DNA from: Rhodococcus sp. (in: high G+C Gram-positive bacteria)
GTDB taxonomy: Bacteria; Actinomycetota; Actinomycetes; Mycobacteriales; Mycobacteriaceae
Direction of reading: 5' to 3'
DNA length: 34,789 nucleotides
Assembly: GCF_023264675.1 (NCBI RefSeq)
Contig: NZ_JAHFVG010000057.1
Location: forward strand, 1 to 34,789
Shown here: in pieces, positions 28,096-34,789 of the stretch
How the letters are laid out: each line of letters starts with the position of its first letter
How positions within the stretch are numbered: position 1 is the stretch's first letter
Notes under the pieces: model-generated
The model's database searches: none
What the model was told of the DNA's origin: nothing
The model's input: only the letters and a program-made list of their open reading frames with translations
Position numbers and translations under genes: made by a program

Positions 28096-29720
28096 CCGTC
28101 TCCACCGGCGCCATCGACGTCCTCACCCCCTTACCCGTCCTCATCCCCCTGTTCGCGGCAGCGTTGACGCTGGTTCTCGGCCGGAGGCCTCGTGCGCAGC
28201 GTTTCATCACCGTCGTCGCGCTGTCCGCCGTGGTGGCGGTCGCGGGAATGCTGCTCTATCTGGCAGACCGTGACGGTACGCACGCATTGCAGGTGGGCGG
28301 CTGGGATTCGCCCATCGGCATCTCGCTCGTGGTGGACCGACTCTCGGCGATGATGCTCGTCGTCAGCGCGATCGTGCTGCTGGCGGTCATGATCTACTCG
28401 ATCGGGCAGGGCATTCGCGACGGCAACGAGAACCAGCCGGTGTCGATCTTCCTGCCGACCTATCTCGCGCTGACCGCGGGAATCTGCAACGCTTTCCTCG
28501 CCGGCGACCTGTTCAACCTGTACGTCGGATTCGAGGTCCTGCTCGCGGCATCCTTCGTGCTGTTGACACTGGGAGCCAGTGCCGACCGCGTCCGTGCAGG
28601 TGTTTCCTACGTCATGGTGTCGATGGTGTCCTCGCTGATCTTCCTGATCGGCATCGCGCTCGTCTACGCCGCGACCGGCACACTCAATTTGGCGCACATG
28701 GCAACTCGGCTCGACGACATTCCGACCGGAACCAGGACCGCGATCTTTGCGGTGCTGCTCGTCGCATTCGGCATCAAGGCTGCAGTGTTTCCGCTGTCGA
28801 CGTGGCTGCCCGACTCGTACCCGACGGCTCCTGCGCCGGTCACCGCCGTGTTCGCCGGATTGCTGACGAAAGTCGGTGTGTACGCGATCATCCGCGCGCA
28901 CACCCTGCTGTTCCCCGACGGCTCCCTGGACAACGTGCTGATGGTCTGTGGCCTGCTCACGATGCTCGTCGGCATCTTCGGCTCGATAGCTCAGAGCGAC
29001 ATAAAACGTCTGCTCTCGTTCACCCTCGTCAGTCACATCGGCTACATGGTGTTCGGCGTCGCGTTGTCCACGCAGTCGGGGCTGTCGGGCGCGATCTACT
29101 ACGTCGCGCACCACATCATCGTGCAGACGACGCTGTTCCTCGTCGTCGGACTCATCGAGCGTCAAGCCGGATCGTCCTCGCTCCGACGGCTCGGCGGTCT
29201 CGCGGCGGCGAGTCCGGTGTTGGCCATCGTGTTCCTGGTACCTGCGCTCAACCTGGGCGGCATTCCCCCGTTCTCGGGTTTCATCGGCAAGGTCGCGCTG
29301 CTCCAGGCAGGTACCGCGCAAGGAAGCGTGCTGGCATGGATTCTCGTCGCGGGCGGCACCGTCACCAGCTTGCTCACGCTCTACGTCGTCGCCCGAGTCT
29401 GGACCAAGGCGTTCTGGCGTGCCCGCGCGGACGCACCCGAGGGTGACCTCGCGGACAACAGCCCGTCGGCACTACTCGACGACTCGAGCGACATCCAGCT
29501 CGCCGACCGCGAAGACGTCGGACGCATGCCGGTCTTCATGCTGATCCCGACGGTGGGGCTGGTGATCGTCGGGCTCGCGCTGACCGTCTTCGCCGGCCGC
29601 ATCATCGACATCAGCGATCGGGCCGCAGCGGACCTGCGTGACCGATCGGTGTACATCGACGCCGTGCGCGGCGCAGAATTCGTCGGAGATCGCACCGCCG
29701 AAGCAGCGGAGGGCAAATGA
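28092..29720 (+). CDS. mrpD: Mrp antiporter subunit D
   Basis: 542 residues, NuoN/NuoM-related proton-translocating subunit with about fourteen helices. Key segment: 'KAAVFPLSTWLPDSYPTAPA' followed by 'PVTAVFAGLLTKVGVYAIIR', which carries the conserved lysines of the antiporter half-channel; an upstream glutamate in 'LFNLYVGFEVLLAASFVLLT' is the usual partner. A hydrophilic insert of about 50 residues near 440-490 contains an acidic patch. Works with MrpA in exchanging Na+ (or K+) for H+. ATGA overlaps with mrpC and mrpE. Confidence 0.95.
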   Translation: MTVSTGAIDVLTPLPVLIPLFAAALTLVLGRRPRAQRFITVVALSAVVAVAGMLLYLADRDGTHALQVGGWDSPIGISLVVDRLSAMMLVVSAIVLLAVMIYSIGQGIRDGNENQPVSIFLPTYLALTAGICNAFLAGDLFNLYVGFEVLLAASFVLLTLGASADRVRAGVSYVMVSMVSSLIFLIGIALVYAATGTLNLAHMATRLDDIPTGTRTAIFAVLLVAFGIKAAVFPLSTWLPDSYPTAPAPVTAVFAGLLTKVGVYAIIRAHTLLFPDGSLDNVLMVCGLLTMLVGIFGSIAQSDIKRLLSFTLVSHIGYMVFGVALSTQSGLSGAIYYVAHHIIVQTTLFLVVGLIERQAGSSSLRRLGGLAAASPVLAIVFLVPALNLGGIPPFSGFIGKVALLQAGTAQGSVLAWILVAGGTVTSLLTLYVVARVWTKAFWRARADAPEGDLADNSPSALLDDSSDIQLADREDVGRMPVFMLIPTVGLVIVGLALTVFAGRIIDISDRAAADLRDRSVYIDAVRGAEFVGDRTAEAAEGK

Positions 29721-30364
29721 AGTACTTCGACCGCTTTCTGCTCCTTCGTCTCTGGACTCTCGCGTGGCTCACTGCCGTGTGGGTGCTGCTGTGGGGCAAT
29801 GTCAGTCCCGCGAACATCCTGGGCGGCATCGCCGTCGGACTCGGAATCATGGTGCTGCTGCCGCTGCCCAAGGTGCCCGTCGAAGGCCGGATCCATGTGC
29901 GGTCGATCCTGAAACTGATCGGCGTGTTCCTCTACTACGCTGCCGAATCCAGTGTCAGCGTCGCCTGGCTCGCGATTCGTCCGCAGTCGCCGCCGGTGAC
30001 CGGGGTACTGCGCTGCCGCATCGCGATCAAATCCGATCTCGTCCTCACACTGTTCGTGGACGCGATGAACTTGGTACCGGGAACGATGGTTCTCGAGATC
30101 GATCAGACCCGACGTCTGCTGTACGTCCACGTGCTGGACATGGGCAGCCAGAAGGCCGTCGACAGCTTCTACTCCTACGTGCGTCATCTGGAGAAGCTCT
30201 TCATCGCGGCGTTCGAGCGCGACTCCGATTGGAAGCCGAGCCCGCTGCACTTCCAGGAGTACGAGCGTTACCACGGAGTCCTCGGCGACGACATCGCAAC
30301 GCCGTCCGACGGCCGCCGCGACGACAAGAAGATCGACGACGAACGAGAGGGGAACTGGACATGA
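29717..30364 (+). CDS. mrpE: Mrp antiporter subunit E
   Basis: 215 residues. Two or three N-terminal helices ('LWTLAWLTAVWVLLWGNVSP', 'NILGGIAVGLGIMVLLPLPK', 'LIGVFLYYAAESSVSVAWLA') and a soluble domain containing 'DLVLTLFVDAMNLVPGTMVL', the MrpE hallmark. The C-terminus extends with a charged tail of about 40 residues. MrpE is needed for assembly or full activity of the complex in Bacillus. ATGA overlap on both sides. Confidence 0.93.
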   Translation: MKYFDRFLLLRLWTLAWLTAVWVLLWGNVSPANILGGIAVGLGIMVLLPLPKVPVEGRIHVRSILKLIGVFLYYAAESSVSVAWLAIRPQSPPVTGVLRCRIAIKSDLVLTLFVDAMNLVPGTMVLEIDQTRRLLYVHVLDMGSQKAVDSFYSYVRHLEKLFIAAFERDSDWKPSPLHFQEYERYHGVLGDDIATPSDGRRDDKKIDDEREGNWT

Positions 30365-30618
30365 CCGTCGTACTGACGATCGCGGGCGTTCTGCTGATCG
30401 CCGCAGCCGTCATCACTGCCTTTCGGTTACTCGACGGACCGAGCACCCTCGATCGACTCGTGGCCATGGACACCATCCTCGCGGTCTCGATGTGCGGGCT
30501 TGCCGTGTGGTCGGCGTACAGCCTCGACACCACCATCGTCCCGGCCATCGTCGCGCTGTCGTTGGTCAGCTTCGTCGGTTCCGTCAGCGTTGCGCGATTC
30601 AGAGTGAGGGACGAATGA
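30361..30618 (+). CDS. mrpF: Mrp antiporter subunit F
   Basis: 85 residues, three helices, with the diagnostic 'FRLLDGPSTLDRLVAMDTIL' after helix 1. Small structural subunit whose loss abolishes Na+ exchange in studied species. It starts inside the mrpE stop (ATGA) and its own stop overlaps the mrpG start. Confidence 0.94.
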   Translation: MTVVLTIAGVLLIAAAVITAFRLLDGPSTLDRLVAMDTILAVSMCGLAVWSAYSLDTTIVPAIVALSLVSFVGSVSVARFRVRDE

Positions 30619-30953
30619 ACGCAGTCCTCGAAGTGATCTCCGCAGTCCTGATTCTTCTCGGCGCACTGCTGGCGTTCACCGCCGCCGTCGGGATCGTCAG
30701 GTTCCCCGACACGCTCTCGCGGATGCACGCGGCCACGAAGCCTCAGGTGGTCGGTCTCATCCTGGTGTTGACCGGGGCCGTCATTCAGCTACGCGGCAAT
30801 GTCGACATCTGGATGCTCGTGTTGGTCGGAGTGTTCACCCTGGTGACCGCGCCGGTGATCGCGCACGCCGTCGGCCGCGTCGCCTATCGCGAGCAGCGGG
30901 GCCGTGACGGTCTGCTCATCGTCAACGAGATGGAGCCGGACGAGTCGGACTAG
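30615..30953 (+). CDS. mrpG: Mrp antiporter subunit G
   Basis: 112 residues, three helices, with the family marker 'GIVRFPDTLSRMHAATKPQV' between helix 1 and 2. Last gene of the Mrp operon. The last 32 bases overlap the 3' end of the convergent PAP2 gene, so the two transcripts share complementary ends; there is no room for an ordinary terminator between them. Confidence 0.94.
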   Translation: MNAVLEVISAVLILLGALLAFTAAVGIVRFPDTLSRMHAATKPQVVGLILVLTGAVIQLRGNVDIWMLVLVGVFTLVTAPVIAHAVGRVAYREQRGRDGLLIVNEMEPDESD

Positions 30954-32265
30954 GCGCGCTCTGGCCGCCCCACGTCGCGAATGCAGTGCCGGGAGTAGCG
31001 AAGAACGTCGCATAGAACATCGCGACGACCGTTCCCATCAACGCCAGGATCGCCGGTCCGAACAGTTCGGGGTAGTCCGCGAACGGCAGGGCGAGGTAGC
31101 GGTAGCTCAGCAGGAGAGCAATCATGACCGCGGATCCGTACCCGACGAGTCGGATGCGTGCACGGTCCCACCCGCGCTCGGGGTCACGCAGAATCGACTC
31201 GAGTGTCAGACAGAGCACGACACCGGCGACGAGGTCGACACCGTAGTGGTAGCCGAAGCCCAGCGTCGCCGCCAGCGTGCATACCAGCCAGGTCGTGCCC
31301 CCGGCGCGCAGCCACCACGGGCCGCGACGCGAGTGGATGAACAAGCTCAGCGCCCAGGCAGTATGCAGGCTCGGCATGCAGTTGCGCGGCGTCTGCGCAT
31401 CGAAGGGTATCGGCGTCGGTGATGCGTCGAACGGGACAACCGACGGCCACAGGTTGTCGATCTGAAATCCCTCGCCTGCCGGACCGAACGCGAACATGGG
31501 TCCGACCACGGGAAACAAGATGTAGAAGACCGGCCCGACGATGCCGATCAGAAGGAAGGTCCGCACCAGATAGTGCGACGGCCACGCCCGTCCCGACGCG
31601 ACTCCGCGCAGCTGATAGACGGCAATGACGATCGCCGCCACCGGAAGTTGGATGTACACCCAGTGCAGCACCGCGAACGCCGGTGGACCGAGCGCTTCCA
31701 GCGCGCTTCCGACGACCCACGACGGATTGCCGAGGGCATGATCGGCGAGCTGGGCGTACTCGTCGAACACGTAGGGCCGAACGATGGTGGTGATCTGCAA
31801 CCATGCATCGCCCGCCTTGGTCGCGAGGATCAGCAGGGCGCCGAGACATACCGCCCGCACACCGCCGACGTCTCGTCGCCAGACCGTGTAGACGGCAAGC
31901 CCAGCCAAGACGATGACGGCCCCGTTTCCCACGGAGAACGGACGGCCGGACTCGAGCCGCACCACAGCGCCGACGACGTCGATGGCCACGGCGATGGACA
32001 GCGCCCTGATGCGCGTGGTCATGTTCACCCCGACGAGGGCGAGAGCCAGTCCGCCCCACGGCACCGCCATCGATTTGGGCGTACCCGCGAAATCGTTCCA
32101 GATGCTGGGGAACGGCCCGGAGAAATCGTGGAGGAGGGCCACCAGCTGCAGCGATCCCAAGAACAGCACGACGACTGCAGCGCCGATGCCGTATATCCGT
32201 AGTGCCCCTGTCGCCGCTTGCTCGACGCACGTAGGCCTCTCGTCCCCCTGAAGCACGCCGTTCAT
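30922..32265 (-). CDS. PAP2-family phosphatase/phosphotransferase, multi-pass membrane
   Basis: 447 residues, about a dozen hydrophobic segments. The PAP2 active-site pieces are 'RNCMPSLHTAWALSLF' (conserved PSLH) and 'LGFGYHYGVDLVAGVVLCL' (second histidine and aspartate). The PAP2_3 subgroup includes inositol-phosphoceramide-synthase-like and actinobacterial lipid-phosphate enzymes acting on the outer side of the membrane. Substrate is not predictable; a role in phospholipid, polyprenyl phosphate or arabinogalactan metabolism is possible. No clear ribosome site before ATG 32265. 38 bases from the ybdK-type gene upstream on the same strand. Confidence 0.87.
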   Translation of the reverse strand: MNGVLQGDERPTCVEQAATGALRIYGIGAAVVVLFLGSLQLVALLHDFSGPFPSIWNDFAGTPKSMAVPWGGLALALVGVNMTTRIRALSIAVAIDVVGAVVRLESGRPFSVGNGAVIVLAGLAVYTVWRRDVGGVRAVCLGALLILATKAGDAWLQITTIVRPYVFDEYAQLADHALGNPSWVVGSALEALGPPAFAVLHWVYIQLPVAAIVIAVYQLRGVASGRAWPSHYLVRTFLLIGIVGPVFYILFPVVGPMFAFGPAGEGFQIDNLWPSVVPFDASPTPIPFDAQTPRNCMPSLHTAWALSLFIHSRRGPWWLRAGGTTWLVCTLAATLGFGYHYGVDLVAGVVLCLTLESILRDPERGWDRARIRLVGYGSAVMIALLLSYRYLALPFADYPELFGPAILALMGTVVAMFYATFFATPGTAFATWGGQSAPSPTRPAPSR

Positions 32266-32303
32266 AGTAAACGGTCGATGAACGGAGGATTACATCGGAA
32301 CGA

Positions 32304-33434
32304 TCACGATTGTAGGTCGGTCACCAGTGACTCGACGACGGCACGCAGGTTTCCGGGCGAAGCAGCAGCGACTTTCCGCTGGCGCTGGTACGACGCCCCG
32401 CGTCGCGGGATCTCGGCAACCGAGGCCAACTCGTCGGAGCATCCGAGGCGAGCAGCCGTCGGCGCCAGCTTCTCGAGCAAATCGTTCAGATCGTCGGTGA
32501 CCAGCCGTTCGTTGCTGTCGGCATCGAGGATGATCTCGGCATCGAGGCCGTATCTCGCGGCACGCCACTTGTTCTCCTGGACGTGCCACGGCGGCATGCT
32601 CGGAAGCGTCTCACCTCGTTCGAGACGTTCGTCGAGATCGACGATCAAGCAGTGCGTCAGCGCGACGAGTGCTGCGAGCTCACGCTTGGTCGACGCGCCG
32701 TCGCACACCCGTACTTCGATGGTCCCCCACTTCGGGGCAGGCCGAATATCCCAGTGCATTCCGCCGAGCTGTTCGATGACGCCGGTCTTCATCTGATCGC
32801 GGACGAAGCCCTCGAACTGCGACCAATCCTCGAACTGGAAGGGAAGGCCCGCGGTCGGCAGCTGCTGGAACATCAACGCTCGGTTGCTGGCGTAACCGGT
32901 ATCGTTGCCTGCCCAGATGGGCGATGAGGCGGACAGAGCGAGCAGGTGCGGATACTGCAGAAGCAGCGAGTTCAGGATCGGGAACACCTTGTCCGGCGAG
33001 GACACCCCCACGTGCACGTGCACTCCCCAGATGAGCATTTGACGACCCCACCACTGCGTGCGCGCGATCAACTCGTCGTAGCTCGGTGAGCGGGTCAGAA
33101 CCTGGGTCGACCACTCGGCAAACGGGTGCGTTCCGGCGGAGAACAGATCGATGCCGAGCGGATCTGCCGCGCGCCTGACGAGATCGAGCGATTCACCCAG
33201 ATCGTCCATCGCTTCGCCCACGTTCTCGCACACTCCGGTGACGAGTTCGACGGTGTTGCGCAGAAGCTCCTTGGTCACCCGTGAAGTGTCACCCGCAATG
33301 GCGGTGACACCCTCCATCACCTCGGCGGCGGAGTTGACCAGATCCAGTGAACTTCGGTCCACCAACGCGATCTCCCACTCGACGCCGAGCGTGGGGCGGG
33401 GCGACGAGTTGAAGTGGATCCGCGGCGGCGTCAC
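32304..33434 (-). CDS. Carboxylate-amine ligase, GCS2/YbdK family (Rv0433-like)
   Basis: 376 residues. The glutamate-cysteine-ligase type 2 fold is shown by 'TLGVEWEIALVDRSSLDLVN' (ATP/Mg glutamates), 'KELLRNTVELVTGVCENVGE', 'HPFAEW', 'WGVHVHVGVSSPDKVFPILN' and 'GTIEVRVCDGASTKRELAAL'. YbdK of E. coli has weak glutamate-cysteine ligase activity; in mycothiol-producing actinobacteria glutathione synthesis is not expected, so the true amine acceptor is open. GTG start at 33434, directly abutting the sodC stop, as in the M. tuberculosis sodC-Rv0433 pair. Confidence 0.92.
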   Translation of the reverse strand: MTPPRIHFNSSPRPTLGVEWEIALVDRSSLDLVNSAAEVMEGVTAIAGDTSRVTKELLRNTVELVTGVCENVGEAMDDLGESLDLVRRAADPLGIDLFSAGTHPFAEWSTQVLTRSPSYDELIARTQWWGRQMLIWGVHVHVGVSSPDKVFPILNSLLLQYPHLLALSASSPIWAGNDTGYASNRALMFQQLPTAGLPFQFEDWSQFEGFVRDQMKTGVIEQLGGMHWDIRPAPKWGTIEVRVCDGASTKRELAALVALTHCLIVDLDERLERGETLPSMPPWHVQENKWRAARYGLDAEIILDADSNERLVTDDLNDLLEKLAPTAARLGCSDELASVAEIPRRGASYQRQRKVAAASPGNLRAVVESLVTDLQS

Positions 33435-34127
33435 CTATCCCAGAACCGCGCACGCGACGCGTGATCCGGCGTCGCCGGTCATCAGCGTGGCCATATCGGG
33501 AACGGCCGCGCCGTCGGCGAGCGTGTAGCGCGGCGGAATGTTGGCGAAGTTGTCCGGTCCGGAATGGATGACCACCGCGCGGCCGCCATCGGCGCGCAGG
33601 TCGTCCAGGGTCACGGCGTCGGTTGTGGTGACCAGCTTCGCGGTGCCGTCCTCGCCGACCTGAAGCGAGGTGAGGTCGCCGCTCGACGGGTGTTCGGTCC
33701 GGCCGTCGACCTGCAGATGCCCGCCGGCGGACAGGAAGTCGCCTGGCTCGCCGCCGGTGGGAGCGACGGAATTGGCTTCACACTTGCCGACGGTGTGGAT
33801 GTGCAGTCCGTGGAAACCAGGGGTGAGACCCTCGGCTTCGACCGTGACGACGAGGTGATCGTTCTCCTCGACGAACGAGACGGTGCCGACAGAAGTGCCT
33901 GCAGCGTTCTCGAATTCGGCTTCCACCGTGCTCTCGGGTGCATCGGCTGCGACGCCGTTGCCTGTCGGATCTTCCTGGCCCGTCCACACCGGCGGCGTCG
34001 TACCCGCGGTGTCCGACGGAGTCTCCGGCGCGGAGCACGCAACCAGGCCGAACGCAGCGACAGCAACCACCGGGGTCACGAAGCGCCAAGACCGGATTGC
34101 TGATCGGGCTGAACTAGTCGGTGCCAT
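33435..34127 (-). CDS. sodC: Superoxide dismutase SodC, copper type, lipoprotein
   Basis: 230 residues. N-terminal signal with lipobox LVAC (28-31), so lipid-anchored outside the membrane after processing; a threonine/proline-rich spacer follows. SOD domain: copper ligands in 'FHGLHIHTVGKCEAN' and 'SAGGHLQVDG', the last copper His in 'GRAVVIHSGPDNFANIPPRY', active-site Arg in 'GDAGSRVACAVLG', disulfide cysteines GKC and AC. The zinc loop is shortened ('RTEHPSSGDLTSLQ') and lacks a full zinc-ligand set, as in the zinc-free M. tuberculosis SodC. Converts superoxide to H2O2 and O2 at the cell surface. AAGGAG before ATG. Confidence 0.95.
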   Translation of the reverse strand: MAPTSSARSAIRSWRFVTPVVAVAAFGLVACSAPETPSDTAGTTPPVWTGQEDPTGNGVAADAPESTVEAEFENAAGTSVGTVSFVEENDHLVVTVEAEGLTPGFHGLHIHTVGKCEANSVAPTGGEPGDFLSAGGHLQVDGRTEHPSSGDLTSLQVGEDGTAKLVTTTDAVTLDDLRADGGRAVVIHSGPDNFANIPPRYTLADGAAVPDMATLMTGDAGSRVACAVLG

Positions 34128-34198
34128 GGAAAGTGCTCCTTCGTGGGGCAGGCTGAACGATTGCGTCGATCATAACTATGCGCGGTAGTAGTGCTGCG

Positions 34199-34705
34199 CT
34201 ACTGGGTGACCATCACGATGACGCCGTCACCGAAGGTGGACAACGCGGCTGGTCGCGCTGCCGTCGTGGCGCCGAGCTGCTGAGCGATTTGCTGGGCCGC
34301 GGCCTGCGCTCCGGATGCAGTGCCGTAATACACGGTCGTGGCCGGTACCTGGGTCTCCGCGTAGTTGCCCGTATCGGTGACAGTCCAGCCTTCGGCGGTG
34401 AGCGTGGCCGCCGTCTCGGCGGCGAGCCCGGAGACGTCGCTGTTGTTGAGGACCTGAAGCTCGACGTCCGCCGGATCGACCGAGGTGGTCGGTGCTGCTG
34501 TGGTCGTGGGCGCTGCGGATGCAGCGGGAGCCTGCGAGGCCTCGGTGGTCGCTGCTGGTGCCGCGGCTTCGTCGCCGTCCGATCCGGTCAAGGACAGGGC
34601 ACCGATCGCCGCGAACAGGATCGCGAGGGATATGAACACCATTGCCAATGCGCGGAGCGGAGGGCCGGACGATTCCGGATTGGGACTGCTCACACTCGAA
34701 GACAC
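34199..34705 (-). CDS. LytR C-terminal domain protein (Rv0431-like), single-pass membrane
   Basis: 168 residues: short cytosolic part, one helix 'ALAMVFISLAILFAAIGALS', an Ala/Thr/Pro-rich spacer of about 40 residues, and a LytR_C domain (from 'DVELQVLNNSDVSGLAAETA' to 'DGVIVMVTQ'). LytR_C domains lie outside the membrane and occur on cell-wall-polymer ligases; stand-alone proteins such as Rv0431 have no assigned activity, though Rv0431 has been linked to vesicle production in M. tuberculosis. GTG 34705 is the longest start; GTG four codons later is possible. The sodC gene follows 71 bases downstream. Confidence 0.87.
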   Translation of the reverse strand: MSSSVSSPNPESSGPPLRALAMVFISLAILFAAIGALSLTGSDGDEAAAPAATTEASQAPAASAAPTTTAAPTTSVDPADVELQVLNNSDVSGLAAETAATLTAEGWTVTDTGNYAETQVPATTVYYGTASGAQAAAQQIAQQLGATTAARPAALSTFGDGVIVMVTQ

Positions 34706-34754
34706 TAGTTGATCAGCCCGGCGCGGTTGAACACCGAAGCCCCGCCGGGGGCCG

Positions 34755-34789
34755 TCAGACCTCGAACCCGAGCCTGCGTGCGGCCCTGG
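34755..34789 (-). CDS. DUF3263 protein, last codons only (runs off window)
   Basis: The window edge holds ten codons and a TGA reading RAARRLGFEV. The end '-ARRLGFEV/D' is what I recall for the C-terminus of actinobacterial DUF3263 proteins (Rv0430), which precede the Rv0431-like gene in M. tuberculosis. The call therefore rests on gene order and a very short match. Confidence 0.6.
   Translation of the reverse strand, partial: RAARRLGFEV

Noticed and set aside
34739..34752. Short GCCCC-GCCG-GGGGC hairpin between the DUF3263 end and the LytR_C gene as a terminator
   Set aside because: A five-pair GC stem with a four-base loop is common by chance at this GC content, and no T-run follows.

Overview
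The window is high-GC actinobacterial DNA, most probably from Rhodococcus or a close relative in the Mycobacteriales. Three things support this: GTG/TTG starts and ATGA start/stop overlaps are common, the groEL fragment is of the mycobacterial GroEL2 type with two CIRCE operators, and conserved genes appear in an order known from Mycobacterium tuberculosis. That order is groEL2 - psd - pssA - Cdc48-like AAA ATPase - ybdK-type ligase - sodC - LytR_C protein - DUF3263 gene, corresponding to Rv0440 back to Rv0430 with all relative strands kept. The genus is an inference; the gene order is from memory of the M. tuberculosis map.

Layout. 1-6.2 kb: 5' end of groEL2 (minus), an AnsP-type amino-acid permease, a soluble Ser/Thr kinase translationally coupled to a DMT-type membrane protein, and a BCCT osmolyte transporter, closed by a tandem palindromic repeat array. 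6.2-9.1 kb: an HxlR regulator divergent from a nitroreductase-DoxX pair, a DJ-1/PfpI protein, and a Cys-cluster/pentapeptide-repeat protein. 9.1-13.5 kb: one minus-strand operon of a receiver + glutaredoxin-like + thioredoxin-reductase-like flavoprotein, a cyclic-nucleotide-domain histidine kinase, a UBP-type zinc finger protein, a decayed DUF1801 gene and a GPP34-domain protein. 13.5-16.1 kb: a DUF1206 membrane protein, and a WYL regulator divergent from a VOC gene with a long palindrome between them. 16.1-17.2 kb: a DUF559 nuclease-like gene bracketed by two copies of a 77-bp palindromic element. 17.2-21.9 kb: SRPBCC protein, GlsB-type stress membrane protein, then psd-pssA-AAA ATPase (phosphatidylethanolamine synthesis coupled to a Cdc48-like unfoldase). 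21.9-24.4 kb: a PEP-mutase/isocitrate-lyase-like enzyme with a perfect 20-bp operator-like palindrome, and an ArsR-SRPBCC-VOC-NUDIX cluster. 24.6-31 kb: a complete Mrp cation/proton antiporter operon, mrpA(B)-C-D-E-F-G. 30.9-34.8 kb: a PAP2-family protein, the ybdK-type ligase, copper superoxide dismutase SodC, a LytR_C protein and the last codons of a DUF3263 gene.

The genes form several stress themes: chaperone (groEL2), osmotic and Na+/pH stress (BCCT, Mrp), oxidative stress (sodC, redox-like two-component operon, DJ-1, DoxX) and membrane lipid synthesis (psd, pssA). The items most worth a second look are the palindrome-flanked DUF559 unit, the receiver/glutaredoxin-like/TrxR-like protein that has lost its redox cysteines together with its kinase, zinc-finger and GPP34 partners, the DUF1801 gene caught in decay, and the tandem palindrome array at 6.1 kb. 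No tRNA, rRNA, CRISPR array or recognisable transposase was seen.
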